Positions 42,085 through 52,076 of a stretch of 64,000 nt of DNA are shown in pieces. The stretch's first letter is position 1, and each line of letters begins with the position of its first letter. Both the position numbers and the translations under genes were made by a program. The notes under the pieces are model-generated. The model did no database searches. It had not been told where the DNA came from and saw only the letters and a list, made by a program, of their open reading frames with translations. Location: the NCBI RefSeq assembly GCF_031127835.1, contig NZ_JARXHX010000015.1:1-64000 (forward strand), read 5' to 3'. Source of the DNA: Pelagicoccus sp. SDUM812002. GTDB taxonomy: Bacteria; Verrucomicrobiota; Verrucomicrobiia; Opitutales; Opitutaceae.

Positions 42085-43539
42085 TCACAAACCCAAATAC
42101 CGTTTCACCGTATCCAAATCCAAATACCGATCCAGAGCATCTGCCATCCTATCATAGACTAAAGCTCGCTTCGCCTTCCAATCCATCTTGCAGATTTTTA
42201 CGTCGCGAATGCCAGCTTGGTCGGCTAGAAGCTGCCTTAATTCCGGAGCATCAAAGAGTCCGTGCTGATAGCTGCCCCAAACCTTGCCGCACCTGATCCC
42301 ATCCCTCTTAAATTCGCCCTCTCCTGCCTTGCGCGTTAGCAGCAGAGTTTCCGAAACGGCACCTCCTTCCAACCAGCTCTCACCGGTGTGAATCTCGAAC
42401 GTTTCCCAAACACGTCCCTTAAACTTGGCCTCGTTCCGCACGACTCGCTTCGTTTCACAAAACTCCGTCCGAATCGGCAACAAACCCAGCCCCACCGCAC
42501 TTTCACCGGTCGCTGGATCTAACAATTTATTCCCAAGCATTTGCTTCCCCCCGCAGATCCCCACCACCGCTCCGCCGGCCTTAGCAAGGCCCTTCACCGC
42601 TTCAGCTAGCCCGTGTTCCTTCAGCCACTTCAGATCCTCGAGCGTATTCTTGCTGCCTGGCAATACGACCGCAGCAGCTCCACGCACGATCGCTGCGGAC
42701 TCAGTCCAAACGCATTGCACACCTTCGTCGTTTTTCCAAGGAAACTGGTCTTGGCTGTTCGAGATTCGTGGATACTTAATCCAAGCGATATGAGGAACGT
42801 CACCACGAGGTCGTTCGGAGCAGGCGTTTAAGCTGTCCTCATCGTCGATCGCCCATCTCGAGTCGAATGGCAAAACTCCCAGGTACGGAAGCTCGATTCT
42901 TGAATTGATCTCAGCCTTCGCTCCCTTGAACAAACTTAAATCACCCCGAAACCGATTAACGGCCACGCCCAGCCCTCGCGGCTGCATTGGCTCTGGCAAC
43001 AAGCTCCAAGTTCCGAAGATTTGAGCGAAAACTCCGCCGTATTCGATATTGGATACAAGTAGCCATCTCCCGTCAAGGTACTCGACCGGTCTCAAGTTGA
43101 CGATGTCGCGATCCATCAGGTTCAGCTCGACGGGACTACCTGCTCCTTCCAACACTAGCACGTCGCATTCCGATTTCCATCCATCCAAGGTGTCACGGAC
43201 GGTTGCCCAATTTTCCTCGATCGTCCGGTAGTAATCACGGGCGGTCGAGGTTTCGCCCGCTACACCCAAGCGTACGATTTGAGCCCCGTCCCGCCCATTC
43301 GGCTTCAGCAAAATCGGGTTCATCTCCACCCGCGGGGTCAGCCCACACGCCTCGGCCTGCACCGCTTGAGCCACACCAATTTCGCCACCGGTCAAGGTAG
43401 CGAATGCGTTATTCGCCATATTCTGGGCTTTGAAAGGAGCGACCTTCACCCCTCGTTGACGCAGCCAAGCGCAAAGCGCCGTCGCCACCCAACTTTTCCC
43501 CGCGTTGGAAGAGGTGCCCAGAATTGAAACGGCCTTCAT
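42085..43539 (-). CDS. cobQ: Cobyric acid synthase CobQ
   Basis: A 484-residue glutamine-dependent amidotransferase that amidates the b, d, e and g side chains of adenosylcobyrinic acid a,c-diamide. N-terminal ATP-binding domain starts MKAVSILGTSSNAGKS. The C-terminal glutaminase has VVGICGGKQMLG with the nucleophilic Cys (usual motif is GICGGYQ) and the YQHG His. It is last in the riboswitch-led operon, overlapping the previous gene by 4 nt (ATGA). Confidence 0.94.
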   Translation of the reverse strand: MKAVSILGTSSNAGKSWVATALCAWLRQRGVKVAPFKAQNMANNAFATLTGGEIGVAQAVQAEACGLTPRVEMNPILLKPNGRDGAQIVRLGVAGETSTARDYYRTIEENWATVRDTLDGWKSECDVLVLEGAGSPVELNLMDRDIVNLRPVEYLDGRWLLVSNIEYGGVFAQIFGTWSLLPEPMQPRGLGVAVNRFRGDLSLFKGAKAEINSRIELPYLGVLPFDSRWAIDDEDSLNACSERPRGDVPHIAWIKYPRISNSQDQFPWKNDEGVQCVWTESAAIVRGAAAVVLPGSKNTLEDLKWLKEHGLAEAVKGLAKAGGAVVGICGGKQMLGNKLLDPATGESAVGLGLLPIRTEFCETKRVVRNEAKFKGRVWETFEIHTGESWLEGGAVSETLLLTRKAGEGEFKRDGIRCGKVWGSYQHGLFDAPELRQLLADQAGIRDVKICKMDWKAKRALVYDRMADALDRYLDLDTVKRYLGL

Positions 43540-44108
43540 CGCTCCGGCTTAAACAGACGCCAGCGATCTTCGGTCAGGCCCTTCCGGTGCGTTTCCTGTC
43601 GGGCCAGCTTGAAGGCTAGGTCAGACAAACGATTCACGAACTTGAGGATGCTCGGAGCAACCGGATCGATCTTGTTAAGCGTTACCAAACGCCGTTCCGC
43701 TCTGCGGGATACCGTGCGGACCATGTGACATTGAGCGGAGATCGCGTTGCCTCCCGGTAGCAGAAAATACTCCGTCGCGTCGGCTAGCGTTTCCTCGATC
43801 TCTCGCATCCACCCTTCCATCCAAAGCGAGGACTCGTCGGGTAATGGGATGTTTGGCTGCCGTTCTGAGGTAGAGGGCGTAGCGACGTGTCCCATTAAAT
43901 TCATCATTTCGGTTTGGATACGCTGCAGTCCTGACTCCCAATCATGCTCGGGCGGCAATACACTGCGCAAAACGCCTATCACGCTGTTCGTCTCGTCGAG
44001 ATCGCCGAGCGCTTCGATTCGGGCATCGTCCTTATCGACGCGCCCTCCACCTCCCACTCCCGTGGTTCCCTTATCGCCCGAACGTGTTGAAATATTTCCT
44101 TTTGGCAT
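43536..44108 (-). CDS. PduO-type ATP:cob(I)alamin adenosyltransferase
   Basis: A 190-residue PduO/MMAB-type adenosyltransferase, forming adenosylcobamides from ATP and reduced corrinoid. Blocks are STRSGDKGTTGVGGGGRVDKDD (ATP loop), RIEALGDLDETNSVIGV, and RRAERRLV with VNRLSDLAFKLAR. The ATG at 44106-44108 has GGAGA 9 nt upstream and is preferred over an upstream TTG. The gene lies within the corrinoid operon. Confidence 0.93.
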   Translation of the reverse strand: MPKGNISTRSGDKGTTGVGGGGRVDKDDARIEALGDLDETNSVIGVLRSVLPPEHDWESGLQRIQTEMMNLMGHVATPSTSERQPNIPLPDESSLWMEGWMREIEETLADATEYFLLPGGNAISAQCHMVRTVSRRAERRLVTLNKIDPVAPSILKFVNRLSDLAFKLARQETHRKGLTEDRWRLFKPER

Positions 44109-44139
44109 AGTCTTGTTCTCCAATTTTTTGAGTCGCGCT

Positions 44140-45300
44140 TCAATCCTCGAAACGTCCGCTCCACTTCATGGTATAACCGATCGCAAAGCTTCGATGGATA
44201 AGCTCCAACAGCGAAGCCGATTCCAAACTCGTTACGTAATCTCTTAAACGCTCCTGCATTTCCTCACGACCAATCTCGCGCCCGCCCACGGCAGAAGCAA
44301 TCAAAGCCGCGTGCGAAATCATGATTTCGTGAATACAAGTAAGCGGCGATACACCCCAAACAAATTGGTCGCGTACATGCACGAGGGCTTGTACCGCTGC
44401 TACGGTGACTGGATCGTGATTCGCGGACAGGAAGTTGGCTTCGAAAAGAGCTCTTGCATCCGCTTCCAACTGCTCTTTGATGGAACGGATAAAAGAGTCC
44501 TGCGTTTCACCAAAGCGTTGCAGTTGAGCTACGCTCGAGCGACGCGAATCCGGCGTCAATCCTGACTGCAGGTTGAGCGCGTCAAAAAGCGAACGCCTCA
44601 CCGCTAATCCAATCAACTCTCCCAACTTCGAGTGTTTGTTCGCATCCGTATGTTGGATACTCGTACCCATCAGACAGGCGATGCCGATCTGGTCAGTTCC
44701 AGTGCCGGTCGCAATCCCTTCCGAATAGCGAGACGGCGCCATCAGCTCCTGCAATACGCTGGACTTCGCTTCGGTCATCATCGTGCTTGCCGCGACCAAA
44801 GCGCCGTTACTCAGCTCCTGATTTATTAGCAGCATCGTGTTGATGGTGCCCGCCTGCGGAGGCGGACGATCAAAGATAACAGTGCCCTGTTCAGAAGCGT
44901 AGTAGGAGGCGGGGTCGCCGGCACGGCCTCCGTTTCCACCCACACCCGCCGTCGTTATCGCTACCACTTCCAGTCCCATGTACTTCTCGACAGCGAAGGC
45001 CGCGTTGTTGACGTTCGCAGCGGTGCCGAGCGAAGCGCTCTTCGCGAAGTCAATTCCGGCCTTGCTCGCGATCCGCTTCTGGTAGCGCTCGGGCTCCTTT
45101 ACTGCCACTTGGCAAAGATCCGTTCCCGTATGGGCTCGCGGTTCGCACGACTGATGATTGTACAGGTAGTCTAAATCTTCCCTCAAACCGCCATTCAAGC
45201 GGCAAGTCGACAGGACTCGATGTGGCTTCAAGAAGAGGGCGTAGACAATCTTCTCCGCACGGAAGACATTCACTGCATCGTAGTACTCGCCAATTTTCAT
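44140..45300 (-). CDS. cbiZ: Adenosylcobinamide amidohydrolase CbiZ, C-terminally extended
   Basis: A 386-residue protein. CbiZ cleaves the aminopropanol of adenosylcobinamide to give cobyric acid for salvage. The CbiZ core (about 60-235) contains [40 protein letters not shown] and [16 protein letters not shown]. About 150 more residues follow, not present in archaeal CbiZ of about 230 residues. The ATG overlaps the btuD stop by 4 nt. Confidence 0.9.
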   Translation of the reverse strand: MKIGEYYDAVNVFRAEKIVYALFLKPHRVLSTCRLNGGLREDLDYLYNHQSCEPRAHTGTDLCQVAVKEPERYQKRIASKAGIDFAKSASLGTAANVNNAAFAVEKYMGLEVVAITTAGVGGNGGRAGDPASYYASEQGTVIFDRPPPQAGTINTMLLINQELSNGALVAASTMMTEAKSSVLQELMAPSRYSEGIATGTGTDQIGIACLMGTSIQHTDANKHSKLGELIGLAVRRSLFDALNLQSGLTPDSRRSSVAQLQRFGETQDSFIRSIKEQLEADARALFEANFLSANHDPVTVAAVQALVHVRDQFVWGVSPLTCIHEIMISHAALIASAVGGREIGREEMQERLRDYVTSLESASLLELIHRSFAIGYTMKWSGRFED

Positions 45301-46334
45301 AATCTTTCAGACAAACCTATGTGCTCCTGGCCGAGCAGATGCCGAACGAGCGATTGCAATGTCGGCTTCCGACTCACCTCACCGTTCGTCTCGAGGTCCC
45401 AGTTTAAATCTCCATCTGTTTCTACAATACGTATCCGCAATTTGGAGGCATCTGCATTATCAACGACTTCGTAGCCGATCCGCGTCAAAGCTCGTCTCGT
45501 CCAAACCGCGGCCGCCCCGTTCCCTTCGAGCGAGACAGTGGCGCAAGTGTGATTGTGCATGCGGAAGGCTCCTTGTTCGGAATCCCAGTCAACTTCGTTC
45601 GAGGTAAAGGTGCTCGCGATACAGCCGTCCAGAGCTAACTCCTCCGGCATGCCGGTAGTCAGCTTTCCGGCGCCGTCGAGCAGCCAAAGCTTATCCGCGC
45701 TTCGCAAGGCGAGATCGAGGTCGTGGGTGGACAACAAAATGCTTAGTCCCTCTACCCGAGCCAGGTCGCGCAGGGTTCGCATGAGCTCCACTCGGCGTGG
45801 CAGGTCAAGGAATGCCGTCGGTTCGTCGAGCAGGATCAAGTTCGTCTCCTGGGTCAGAGCGCGAGCGATCACTACTTTTTGGCGTTCGCCATCGCTCAAT
45901 TCCGAAACCTGCCGATAGGCGAGCTCAGTCGCGCCGACCGCTTTCAAGGCCCATTCGATACGCGCTCGATCCTTGTCTCCAAGGCTGCCCGTCCAACTCG
46001 TATGAGGATGCCGTCCCAAAGCCACCACCGAATAGGCATCAAACATTCCCTGAGGCAGACTATCGGTCAGCACCACGCTCACTGCCCTCGCCTTTTCCTT
46101 CGGGCTCATTTGCTCGATTTCCGTATCCGAAATGCGTATACGCCCTGCGAGGGGCTTTTGCATTCCCGACAAGGTACGTATCAAGGTCGATTTCCCGACT
46201 CCATTCGGACCCAGCAAGCAGACAAATTCTCCGGCCTTGAGCTGAACGGATAGGTCGCTTGCGACATGCCGAGCGGCCTGACCTTTGACCTCATAGCCTA
46301 CGCTTAGCCCGATCGCTTCCAAGGGCACGCTCAT
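45297..46334 (-). CDS. btuD: Corrinoid ABC transporter ATPase BtuD
   Basis: A 345-residue ABC ATPase from ATG 46334, overlapping btuC by 4 nt. Walker [10 protein letters not shown], signature [15 protein letters not shown], Walker [13 protein letters not shown]. It pairs with BtuC and BtuF for vitamin B12 uptake across the inner membrane. Some 90 residues beyond the ATPase core (from about 250) form an extra C-terminal domain whose function I do not recognise. Confidence 0.9.
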   Translation of the reverse strand: MSVPLEAIGLSVGYEVKGQAARHVASDLSVQLKAGEFVCLLGPNGVGKSTLIRTLSGMQKPLAGRIRISDTEIEQMSPKEKARAVSVVLTDSLPQGMFDAYSVVALGRHPHTSWTGSLGDKDRARIEWALKAVGATELAYRQVSELSDGERQKVVIARALTQETNLILLDEPTAFLDLPRRVELMRTLRDLARVEGLSILLSTHDLDLALRSADKLWLLDGAGKLTTGMPEELALDGCIASTFTSNEVDWDSEQGAFRMHNHTCATVSLEGNGAAAVWTRRALTRIGYEVVDNADASKLRIRIVETDGDLNWDLETNGEVSRKPTLQSLVRHLLGQEHIGLSERL

Positions 46335-47386
46335 CCGAAGGCCTTCCTGAGGTTCCGCTGCCGAATGAGCGCAACTATTATCACCGGAGCGCCCACCAGT
46401 GCCGTAACCGCATTCAGCGGCAAGGCTCCATCGAACCCCGGAGCCTTGGCAACAAGATCCGCCGCCAAAGCGATACCCGCTCCGCCGAGAAGGGACGCGG
46501 GGATGAGCACCTTGTGCTGAGACGTCTTGAACAAGTAGCGACACAGGTGCGGAGCAGCGATTCCGAGAAATCCAATCGGCCCGCAAAATCCGGTGACCGT
46601 ACCCGCCATCAAGGAAGCAAGCCCTAGCGAAAGAATCCTGACCGACTTCACCTTCGTTCCCAATGACTCCGCGAAGCGCTCTCCCATCAACATCGCATCA
46701 AGCGGCTTGCAGAGGAACAAAGATGCGGCGGCACCGGCGCCGATACAGGCTCCGAAAACGCGCATATGGCTCCACGCCACATTTCCAAATGTCCCGTAAG
46801 ACCACGCGAAGAACGACTGCAGGCGCTCCGCCATACTATAGAACATGAGCACGCTCACGACCGCGCCCACCGCGTAGCTAAGCATCAGCCCCAGAATCAG
46901 CAATGACATCACGTCAACCCTCTGAGCAAAGGACAATACAATTCCCAACACCACCGCCGCTCCGCCGGTAGCTGCAAGCACTACCAAGAGGTGGCCGCTG
47001 AGCTCTAGACCTTGCGTAAGACTGACTCCCGCAGGAGCAAGCACCAAGAGAACGATCGCCACCCCCAAGCTTGCTCCAGAGTTAACGCCGAGCACGAAAG
47101 GATCCGCCAAGGGATTTCTGAAGATCGTCTGCATCAGCAATCCGGATACAGCCAAAGCAGAGCCAGCCAGCAGTGCCGTCATCGCCCGAGGCAGGCGAAA
47201 GTCGACCACGATTTGACGCGTGACGGACGAACCACTCTCTCCATCTACCAAAGCCGCCCAGACGTCCCCCAGGGAGATGGTAGCCGAACCGAGGCATACA
47301 TTGGCTACTGCCAAGGCCAGTACTCCGACGCCCAAGATCGAAAAAAGCAACGCATTGCGTGAACTGGAAGTGTCGCTACCTGGCAT
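46331..47386 (-). CDS. btuC: Corrinoid ABC transporter permease BtuC
   Basis: A 351-residue FecCD/BtuC permease with about ten helices and the motifs [23 protein letters not shown] and [18 protein letters not shown]. The ATG at 47384-47386 overlaps the btuF stop (TGATG); a GTG one codon earlier is a possible start. It carries corrinoids through the inner membrane with BtuD. Confidence 0.93.
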   Translation of the reverse strand: MPGSDTSSSRNALLFSILGVGVLALAVANVCLGSATISLGDVWAALVDGESGSSVTRQIVVDFRLPRAMTALLAGSALAVSGLLMQTIFRNPLADPFVLGVNSGASLGVAIVLLVLAPAGVSLTQGLELSGHLLVVLAATGGAAVVLGIVLSFAQRVDVMSLLILGLMLSYAVGAVVSVLMFYSMAERLQSFFAWSYGTFGNVAWSHMRVFGACIGAGAAASLFLCKPLDAMLMGERFAESLGTKVKSVRILSLGLASLMAGTVTGFCGPIGFLGIAAPHLCRYLFKTSQHKVLIPASLLGGAGIALAADLVAKAPGFDGALPLNAVTALVGAPVIIVALIRQRNLRKAFG

Positions 47387-48483
47387 CACTTCAGTTTCTC
47401 GTAGAATACGAACTCATGATCAGGCAAAAGTTCGGGGTGAAAAACCTTGATCAGGTCCGCTAACACTTCATCTGGGTGGGAAACGCCTCGTTCGAAAATA
47501 TCGTTTCCACCATTTGCATTCACCCGAACCGTGTTGTTGTAAACGCGTCCCTTCTGCAAGGCCTCGAATGCGGCAAAACGATTATCCGCTGCGAGCAGAG
47601 CACGAATCGAAGCGTAGTGGCTGGGGTTCAGCCAAAAGTCCGCTTCTCCTGCCCGTTGCAAGACCACCTCTGTATCGAGAGGGATGCCACCCGTCGACTC
47701 GGTGTCCGACCAAAGGTAGTCCGCTCCCGCGTGACGAAAAGCAGTGGCTGAATAGCTCATTCCTCCCGGAACATGCCAAACGCCTGAGTAAGGAGCGCTG
47801 GAAAAAACGCTCGGGCGGTGCTTAACATTCTTAGCAGTAGCCACGAGGGATTCGTACCGTTTCGCTATTCCGTCAAAGATCTCTTCCGCCTCCTCGTCTT
47901 TTCCGTAGAACGCGGCCACAAACTTGATCCATTCCGTACGGGCAAGCGGATGTTGCTCCATGTAAGCAGCGGTCACAGCCACCGGCAGGCCAGCCCTGAC
48001 CATTTGTGGGTGCACGTCAAACGTCGGATTTCCGGTCGTGCTCGTGAGGATGAGGTCTGGTTGTAGCATCAACATCGACTCCACATCCATGCCAGTACCG
48101 GATTGGATCGGTTTCGCCGCACCGGACTCTACCAACTCGTGGGCTCGCGGATCGTTTGCGTAATCGATATACGCGATCCCAATCAAAGAGTCGTACAGGT
48201 CCAAGTCGCGTATCGGTCCTAGGAATACAGTCGACATGATTGCGAGTCGCTTGACCGGAGTGCGTACGACGACCGCACCCTTCGGCAGATCAGGAACGTC
48301 CTCTCCTCGCGGGACCAAAGCGTAGACTTGTTCGTGATCGCCCGCGCCGACCCACGTGTTTCGAACTGTGATTTCCCGGTGAGTCTCTGAGTCTGCGATG
48401 AAAAAATTTTGGGCATAACGAAGCTCCGAAGCGGTGAGGGCCGCGCACGCAAAGGAGAGGATGAAGAAATATAAGGCTTTCAT
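47386..48483 (-). CDS. btuF: Periplasmic corrinoid-binding protein BtuF
   Basis: A 365-residue binding protein from ATG 48481-48483, where a signal peptide begins ([19 protein letters not shown]). The fold shows [26 protein letters not shown], the [13 protein letters not shown] lobe, and [25 protein letters not shown], as in class III helical-backbone binding proteins. It delivers corrinoid to BtuCD. It overlaps btuC. Confidence 0.9.
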   Translation of the reverse strand: MKALYFFILSFACAALTASELRYAQNFFIADSETHREITVRNTWVGAGDHEQVYALVPRGEDVPDLPKGAVVVRTPVKRLAIMSTVFLGPIRDLDLYDSLIGIAYIDYANDPRAHELVESGAAKPIQSGTGMDVESMLMLQPDLILTSTTGNPTFDVHPQMVRAGLPVAVTAAYMEQHPLARTEWIKFVAAFYGKDEEAEEIFDGIAKRYESLVATAKNVKHRPSVFSSAPYSGVWHVPGGMSYSATAFRHAGADYLWSDTESTGGIPLDTEVVLQRAGEADFWLNPSHYASIRALLAADNRFAAFEALQKGRVYNNTVRVNANGGNDIFERGVSHPDEVLADLIKVFHPELLPDHEFVFYEKLK

Positions 48484-48567
48484 AGAATGAGCAAGTAGAA
48501 GGGAGCGTACCCATCCATCAGTCATGAGCACGACCTAATGAACACGCACGCCCCCCGCACAGAAAAA

Positions 48568-50448
48568 CTAGAAGTTCATTCGCACACCTGCGTGCACATT
48601 CGCTCCGGCGGTTTGGTAGCCGGATATTTCTTCGTATTCGCTATCTAATACATTTCCGAAACGGACCCAGATCGTGCTCAAATCACTTACTTGATAAGTG
48701 GCGGCAACGTTTACGACTTCGTAGCCTTCGAGCTTCGTACCGGCAGAGCGCGAGCTGCTGTCGCCGTATTGGCTGGAGATGAACAAGGCATCGAGATTCA
48801 AGCCTAGCTTGCCATCCATACCTGACCAGTTACCGCCTATCGAAGCCACGCTTCTTGGCACCCGGAGGGCTTCCGCGCTGTTATCCTCTTCTGCGTCACT
48901 GTAGGTGTAGGCCGCTTTGAGACGAAGCGAATCGCTCAATTGGTAACGTACCGCGTTTTCCAGACCGATCGACTCGTACTCGTTCAGGTTCCTGTAAACA
49001 CCGTCCCAAGCGATCTTGTCTTTTACGTTGTTGCCGAAAGCAGTCGAGCTAAAGAGAAGCTTTCCGTTCACCAAGGTCTTTTCAATGCCTAGGTCCCAAC
49101 CTTTTCCGGACTCCGCTTTTAGGGAAGGATTTCCATAGGTGGCGTTAAAGAGTTCGTAGAAAGAAGGAGCTTGAAAGGAAGAACCGTAGGATCCACGGAT
49201 GCGCGCATCCATATCTTCAATACGATAACTGAAGGTCGCTCGGTAGGTCGTTTCTTCTCCGTATGCGCTATTGTCGTCGTAACGTGCCCCGATCGTGACA
49301 TCTAGGGCATCGCTATATTCGATTACGTTTTCGACGAACAGGGAGGTATCGTTTCGGTTTCCCACGTCGCTGAGGTTTTTTTCCTCTTCGTATTCCAGTC
49401 CCGCGACCATGGTCCATCTCTCGTTCGCTTCGACGGTGTTGATCCAGTCGTACTTGTAGCGTTTTCCGCTTGCGTAATAAGGACCGCTTTCGGTTTGAGA
49501 GAGTGTATCCACATCCGAATACGCTATATTAACCGAACTGTCCCATTTCTCGCTGAGCTGAAAGTCGCTGCCCGTGCGTACGAAAAGCTGTTCCGTGGTC
49601 GCATAGTTTTCACTGCTCGGAACACCCCAGATCCATGCAGGGTCGCCGGGATCGAACTCCGAAAACGTATCAATATATATCGCTGAGCCGTGAAGGCTGA
49701 CGCTATCGTTCAATTGGTACTTCACCGCTCCGTTGAGCGTCGTGTTGTCATAGGCGTCGTCGTCCGCCCAAGCCTCGCCGTACTCGGGCGATTGGGAGGA
49801 GAAACCTTCCGATTCGTGGACAAGGCCGTCAACCTGCCAGCTAAATGCGCCATTGGATCCGGAATGCCCAAGACCGTAGTCCAGCGTATCGTAAGAACCG
49901 TAACCGAAAAGAGCGCGTCCACCATTGGAGGTTCCCGGGCCGAGCGTATCGACTGAGATTACACCTGCCAAGGCGTCGGCTCCATACAAGGAACTCTGGG
50001 GCCCACGAAGCACCTCGACCTTGGAGGCTGAGTTCGTGAAGAGATTCCCTAGATTCATAATCTGCCCGTTCGAAGGATTGCTCACTTCGATTCCATTGAG
50101 CAGTACCGTTGGGCGATTGGAGCTCAGACCTCGAGTCGTAATGCCAAAGGTTCCCCCAGGGCCGCCATTGTTTCGTAACACCAGTCCTGGAATTTCTCGG
50201 AGGGCGTCGACGAGGAAAATATCCTGACCATTCTGCAATTCGTAAGCATCGAGCACGTCTACGGTGCTCCCCACTTGCTGGACCGGAATTTCAATGCGAT
50301 TCGCCGAAATCGAAATCGCATCGAGCTCGAAAAAAGCGTCGCTGCCATTTTCCTGAGATCGCGCAGGAACAGCCAAGCAAGCAAAGCTTAGACCAGCGAC
50401 AAGAAGTCCACTGGCGGTATTTGTTTTGTATTCAGATATTTGATTCAT
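48568..50448 (-). CDS. btuB: TonB-dependent corrinoid receptor BtuB
   Basis: A 626-residue outer-membrane receptor. A signal peptide (ending about residue 31, PARSQ) is followed by a TonB box-like DAISISANR, and the plug domain (VDALREIPGLVLRNNGGPGG, RGLSSNRPTVLLNG, VEVLRGPQSSLYGADALAGV). A 22-strand barrel ends in GVRMNF. It imports cobalamin-type corrinoids. The ATG lies 4 nt after a long hairpin and downstream of a B12 riboswitch. Confidence 0.93.
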   Translation of the reverse strand: MNQISEYKTNTASGLLVAGLSFACLAVPARSQENGSDAFFELDAISISANRIEIPVQQVGSTVDVLDAYELQNGQDIFLVDALREIPGLVLRNNGGPGGTFGITTRGLSSNRPTVLLNGIEVSNPSNGQIMNLGNLFTNSASKVEVLRGPQSSLYGADALAGVISVDTLGPGTSNGGRALFGYGSYDTLDYGLGHSGSNGAFSWQVDGLVHESEGFSSQSPEYGEAWADDDAYDNTTLNGAVKYQLNDSVSLHGSAIYIDTFSEFDPGDPAWIWGVPSSENYATTEQLFVRTGSDFQLSEKWDSSVNIAYSDVDTLSQTESGPYYASGKRYKYDWINTVEANERWTMVAGLEYEEEKNLSDVGNRNDTSLFVENVIEYSDALDVTIGARYDDNSAYGEETTYRATFSYRIEDMDARIRGSYGSSFQAPSFYELFNATYGNPSLKAESGKGWDLGIEKTLVNGKLLFSSTAFGNNVKDKIAWDGVYRNLNEYESIGLENAVRYQLSDSLRLKAAYTYSDAEEDNSAEALRVPRSVASIGGNWSGMDGKLGLNLDALFISSQYGDSSSRSAGTKLEGYEVVNVAATYQVSDLSTIWVRFGNVLDSEYEEISGYQTAGANVHAGVRMNF

Positions 50449-50452
50449 TATT

Positions 50453-50492
50453 CGATGTGAGAAACGCCGCTAGAAAAAGGCGCTTCACATCG
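50453..50492 (-). promoter_or_regulatory. Hairpin abutting the btuB start (riboswitch expression platform candidate)
   Basis: CGATGTGA (minus strand, 50485-50492) pairs with TCACATCG (50453-50460), extended internally by GCGCC/GGCGT. The stem ends 4 nt before the btuB ATG and would hide the ribosome landing zone. It has no T-tract after it, so control is more likely of translation than of transcription. Confidence 0.6.
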
Positions 50493-50633
50493 AACAGGGC
50501 GGAGGGATACGGATGTAATTCTCAATCGAGATCGATCATCCTTTAGCCGACTGCCAAGCGAAGTATTCGCGTTTACCCTCTTGCTCTAGCGACAAGTTAG
50601 TGTGCCTCCGCAGTCAACTGCAGGGACGGGTAG

Positions 50634-50808
50634 GATTCGTAGGCAGTGGTCGGACTCCAAGTTTGCATCCCCTTGTGATTCAAGAAGAAACCTCGTCCTA
50701 CTCCGCAAAAGCGAAGCGCAAAACCTTACCAGAATCTTGCAGGGACTTGTGACTTGTTACCGTAGCGCGACTGTCGCCGGTTCTAACGGCGTTTCCTGTC
50801 GACGAATC
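50634..50808 (-). ncRNA. Cobalamin riboswitch aptamer
   Basis: On the minus strand, P1 is formed by GATTCGT (50802-50808) with ACGAATC (50634-50640). Inside are the conserved core pieces GACAGGAAACGCCG, GAACCGGCGACAGTCGCGCTACGGTAAC and the B12 box GGAGTCCGACCACTGCC (50642-50658), in standard order. It precedes btuB and the corrinoid operon. Class was not decided, because peripheral helices were not folded. Confidence 0.88.
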
Positions 50809-50891
50809 GATTCAATGTTTAAAGAACGATCCCCTTAAGCCGGATGCAAAAAACATAAGCAAGCCTAATCAATTACTATTTAGTAATTAGT

Positions 50892-51821
50892 TTAAAGCAT
50901 AGAGGCGAAGGCCCATCCTGCGAGAACGAGAGCCAAGCATTTAGCGTATGCAATCCCCATGATACGCGTCGCCCTTACGACGTCTTTCCGGATCGGTTGC
51001 CGCGCTCCTCGATTCATTTCGGCCGTCTGCACGAGCTCCCCTTTTTCGTACATGCGGCCACCAATCACCACGCCGAGTCGCTTCGCCATAGCAGCCTCTG
51101 GCCAGCCCGCATTGAAGCTAGGGTGAAGGGTCGCGTCAGACTTCAAACGCCGCCAACGCCTCGCTTCGCCCAACTTGAGGACGAGCATGCAACACAGGCG
51201 GGCGGGGATGACGTTCAAGACATCGTCTATCCGGGCTGACACCTTTCCAAGCTTCTCAAATCGCTCCGTTCGATGGCCAACCATGGCGTCCATGGTGTTG
51301 GAAACTCGAAATACCAAAGCTCCCATGGGACCGAACAAGGCGAACCAAAAAAGCGGGGCGATCACTGCGTCGTTTAGGTTTTCGGCGCCGCTTTCGATGG
51401 CAGCTCTACAAACATCCTCCTCCTCCATGCGTTCCGTATCACGCCCCACAATCCAAGAGACCCGCTGGCGTCCCTCCGCGAGGCTACGATCCAATCCGAG
51501 CTTTACTGCCACGACATGCTTTACCAAATCGCGGTAGGCTATGCATTGAAAAAGTAACAGACCATCGATCAGCAGCTTCAGCCAGTGGCCTACCATCTCC
51601 GCGCCCCAAGACAGCAGCAAATAGCCGCCCGTGCAGATAGCCGTGATTCCAAGCCACAGTATCGCCCCCGCAAATATCGAGCGTCCGAGCGAACGAACCA
51701 GGAACTGCTCACCCTTCACGGCAAGAGCCCCCACCAGACGAACGAGGTGTGGCATCCCTCTCGGATCTCCAAACACGAAATCGAGGATCACTCCAATTCC
51801 AAGAGCTATGGCAAAGTCCAT
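50892..51821 (-). CDS. cbiB: Adenosylcobinamide-phosphate synthase CbiB
   Basis: A 309-residue membrane enzyme that attaches aminopropanol phosphate to cobyric acid. Start ATG 51819-51821 gives MDFAIALGIGVILDFVFGDP, the typical N-terminus; the upstream GTG is less likely. Conserved block: ESGAENLNDAVIAPLFWFALFGPMGALVFRVSNTMDAMVGHR. It lies just upstream of the riboswitch on the same strand, so it may have its own promoter and its transcript may run into the riboswitch. Confidence 0.93.
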   Translation of the reverse strand: MDFAIALGIGVILDFVFGDPRGMPHLVRLVGALAVKGEQFLVRSLGRSIFAGAILWLGITAICTGGYLLLSWGAEMVGHWLKLLIDGLLLFQCIAYRDLVKHVVAVKLGLDRSLAEGRQRVSWIVGRDTERMEEEDVCRAAIESGAENLNDAVIAPLFWFALFGPMGALVFRVSNTMDAMVGHRTERFEKLGKVSARIDDVLNVIPARLCCMLVLKLGEARRWRRLKSDATLHPSFNAGWPEAAMAKRLGVVIGGRMYEKGELVQTAEMNRGARQPIRKDVVRATRIMGIAYAKCLALVLAGWAFASML

Positions 51822-52076
51822 GTACACGCTCTGCACATTTGCGTAAACTCGACTTCCAAGTCCAGCCCGACCTCACATTCAGAACGAGCAATCAGACCAT
51901 CGCTCGCGAAAATTTGAAGCGTTGGGTATTTGGGCAAATTCCACCGGTTCAAGCGCTGCGACAGGTTTAGCTTCACTTGCCACATTGGTGCACGTTGACT
52001 AGAAAAGAATTTTTCAACCGTGAATCGCTGGTCTAAGCCACGCTTTTAAATACGTAATATCCCATCCCAACTGAAA

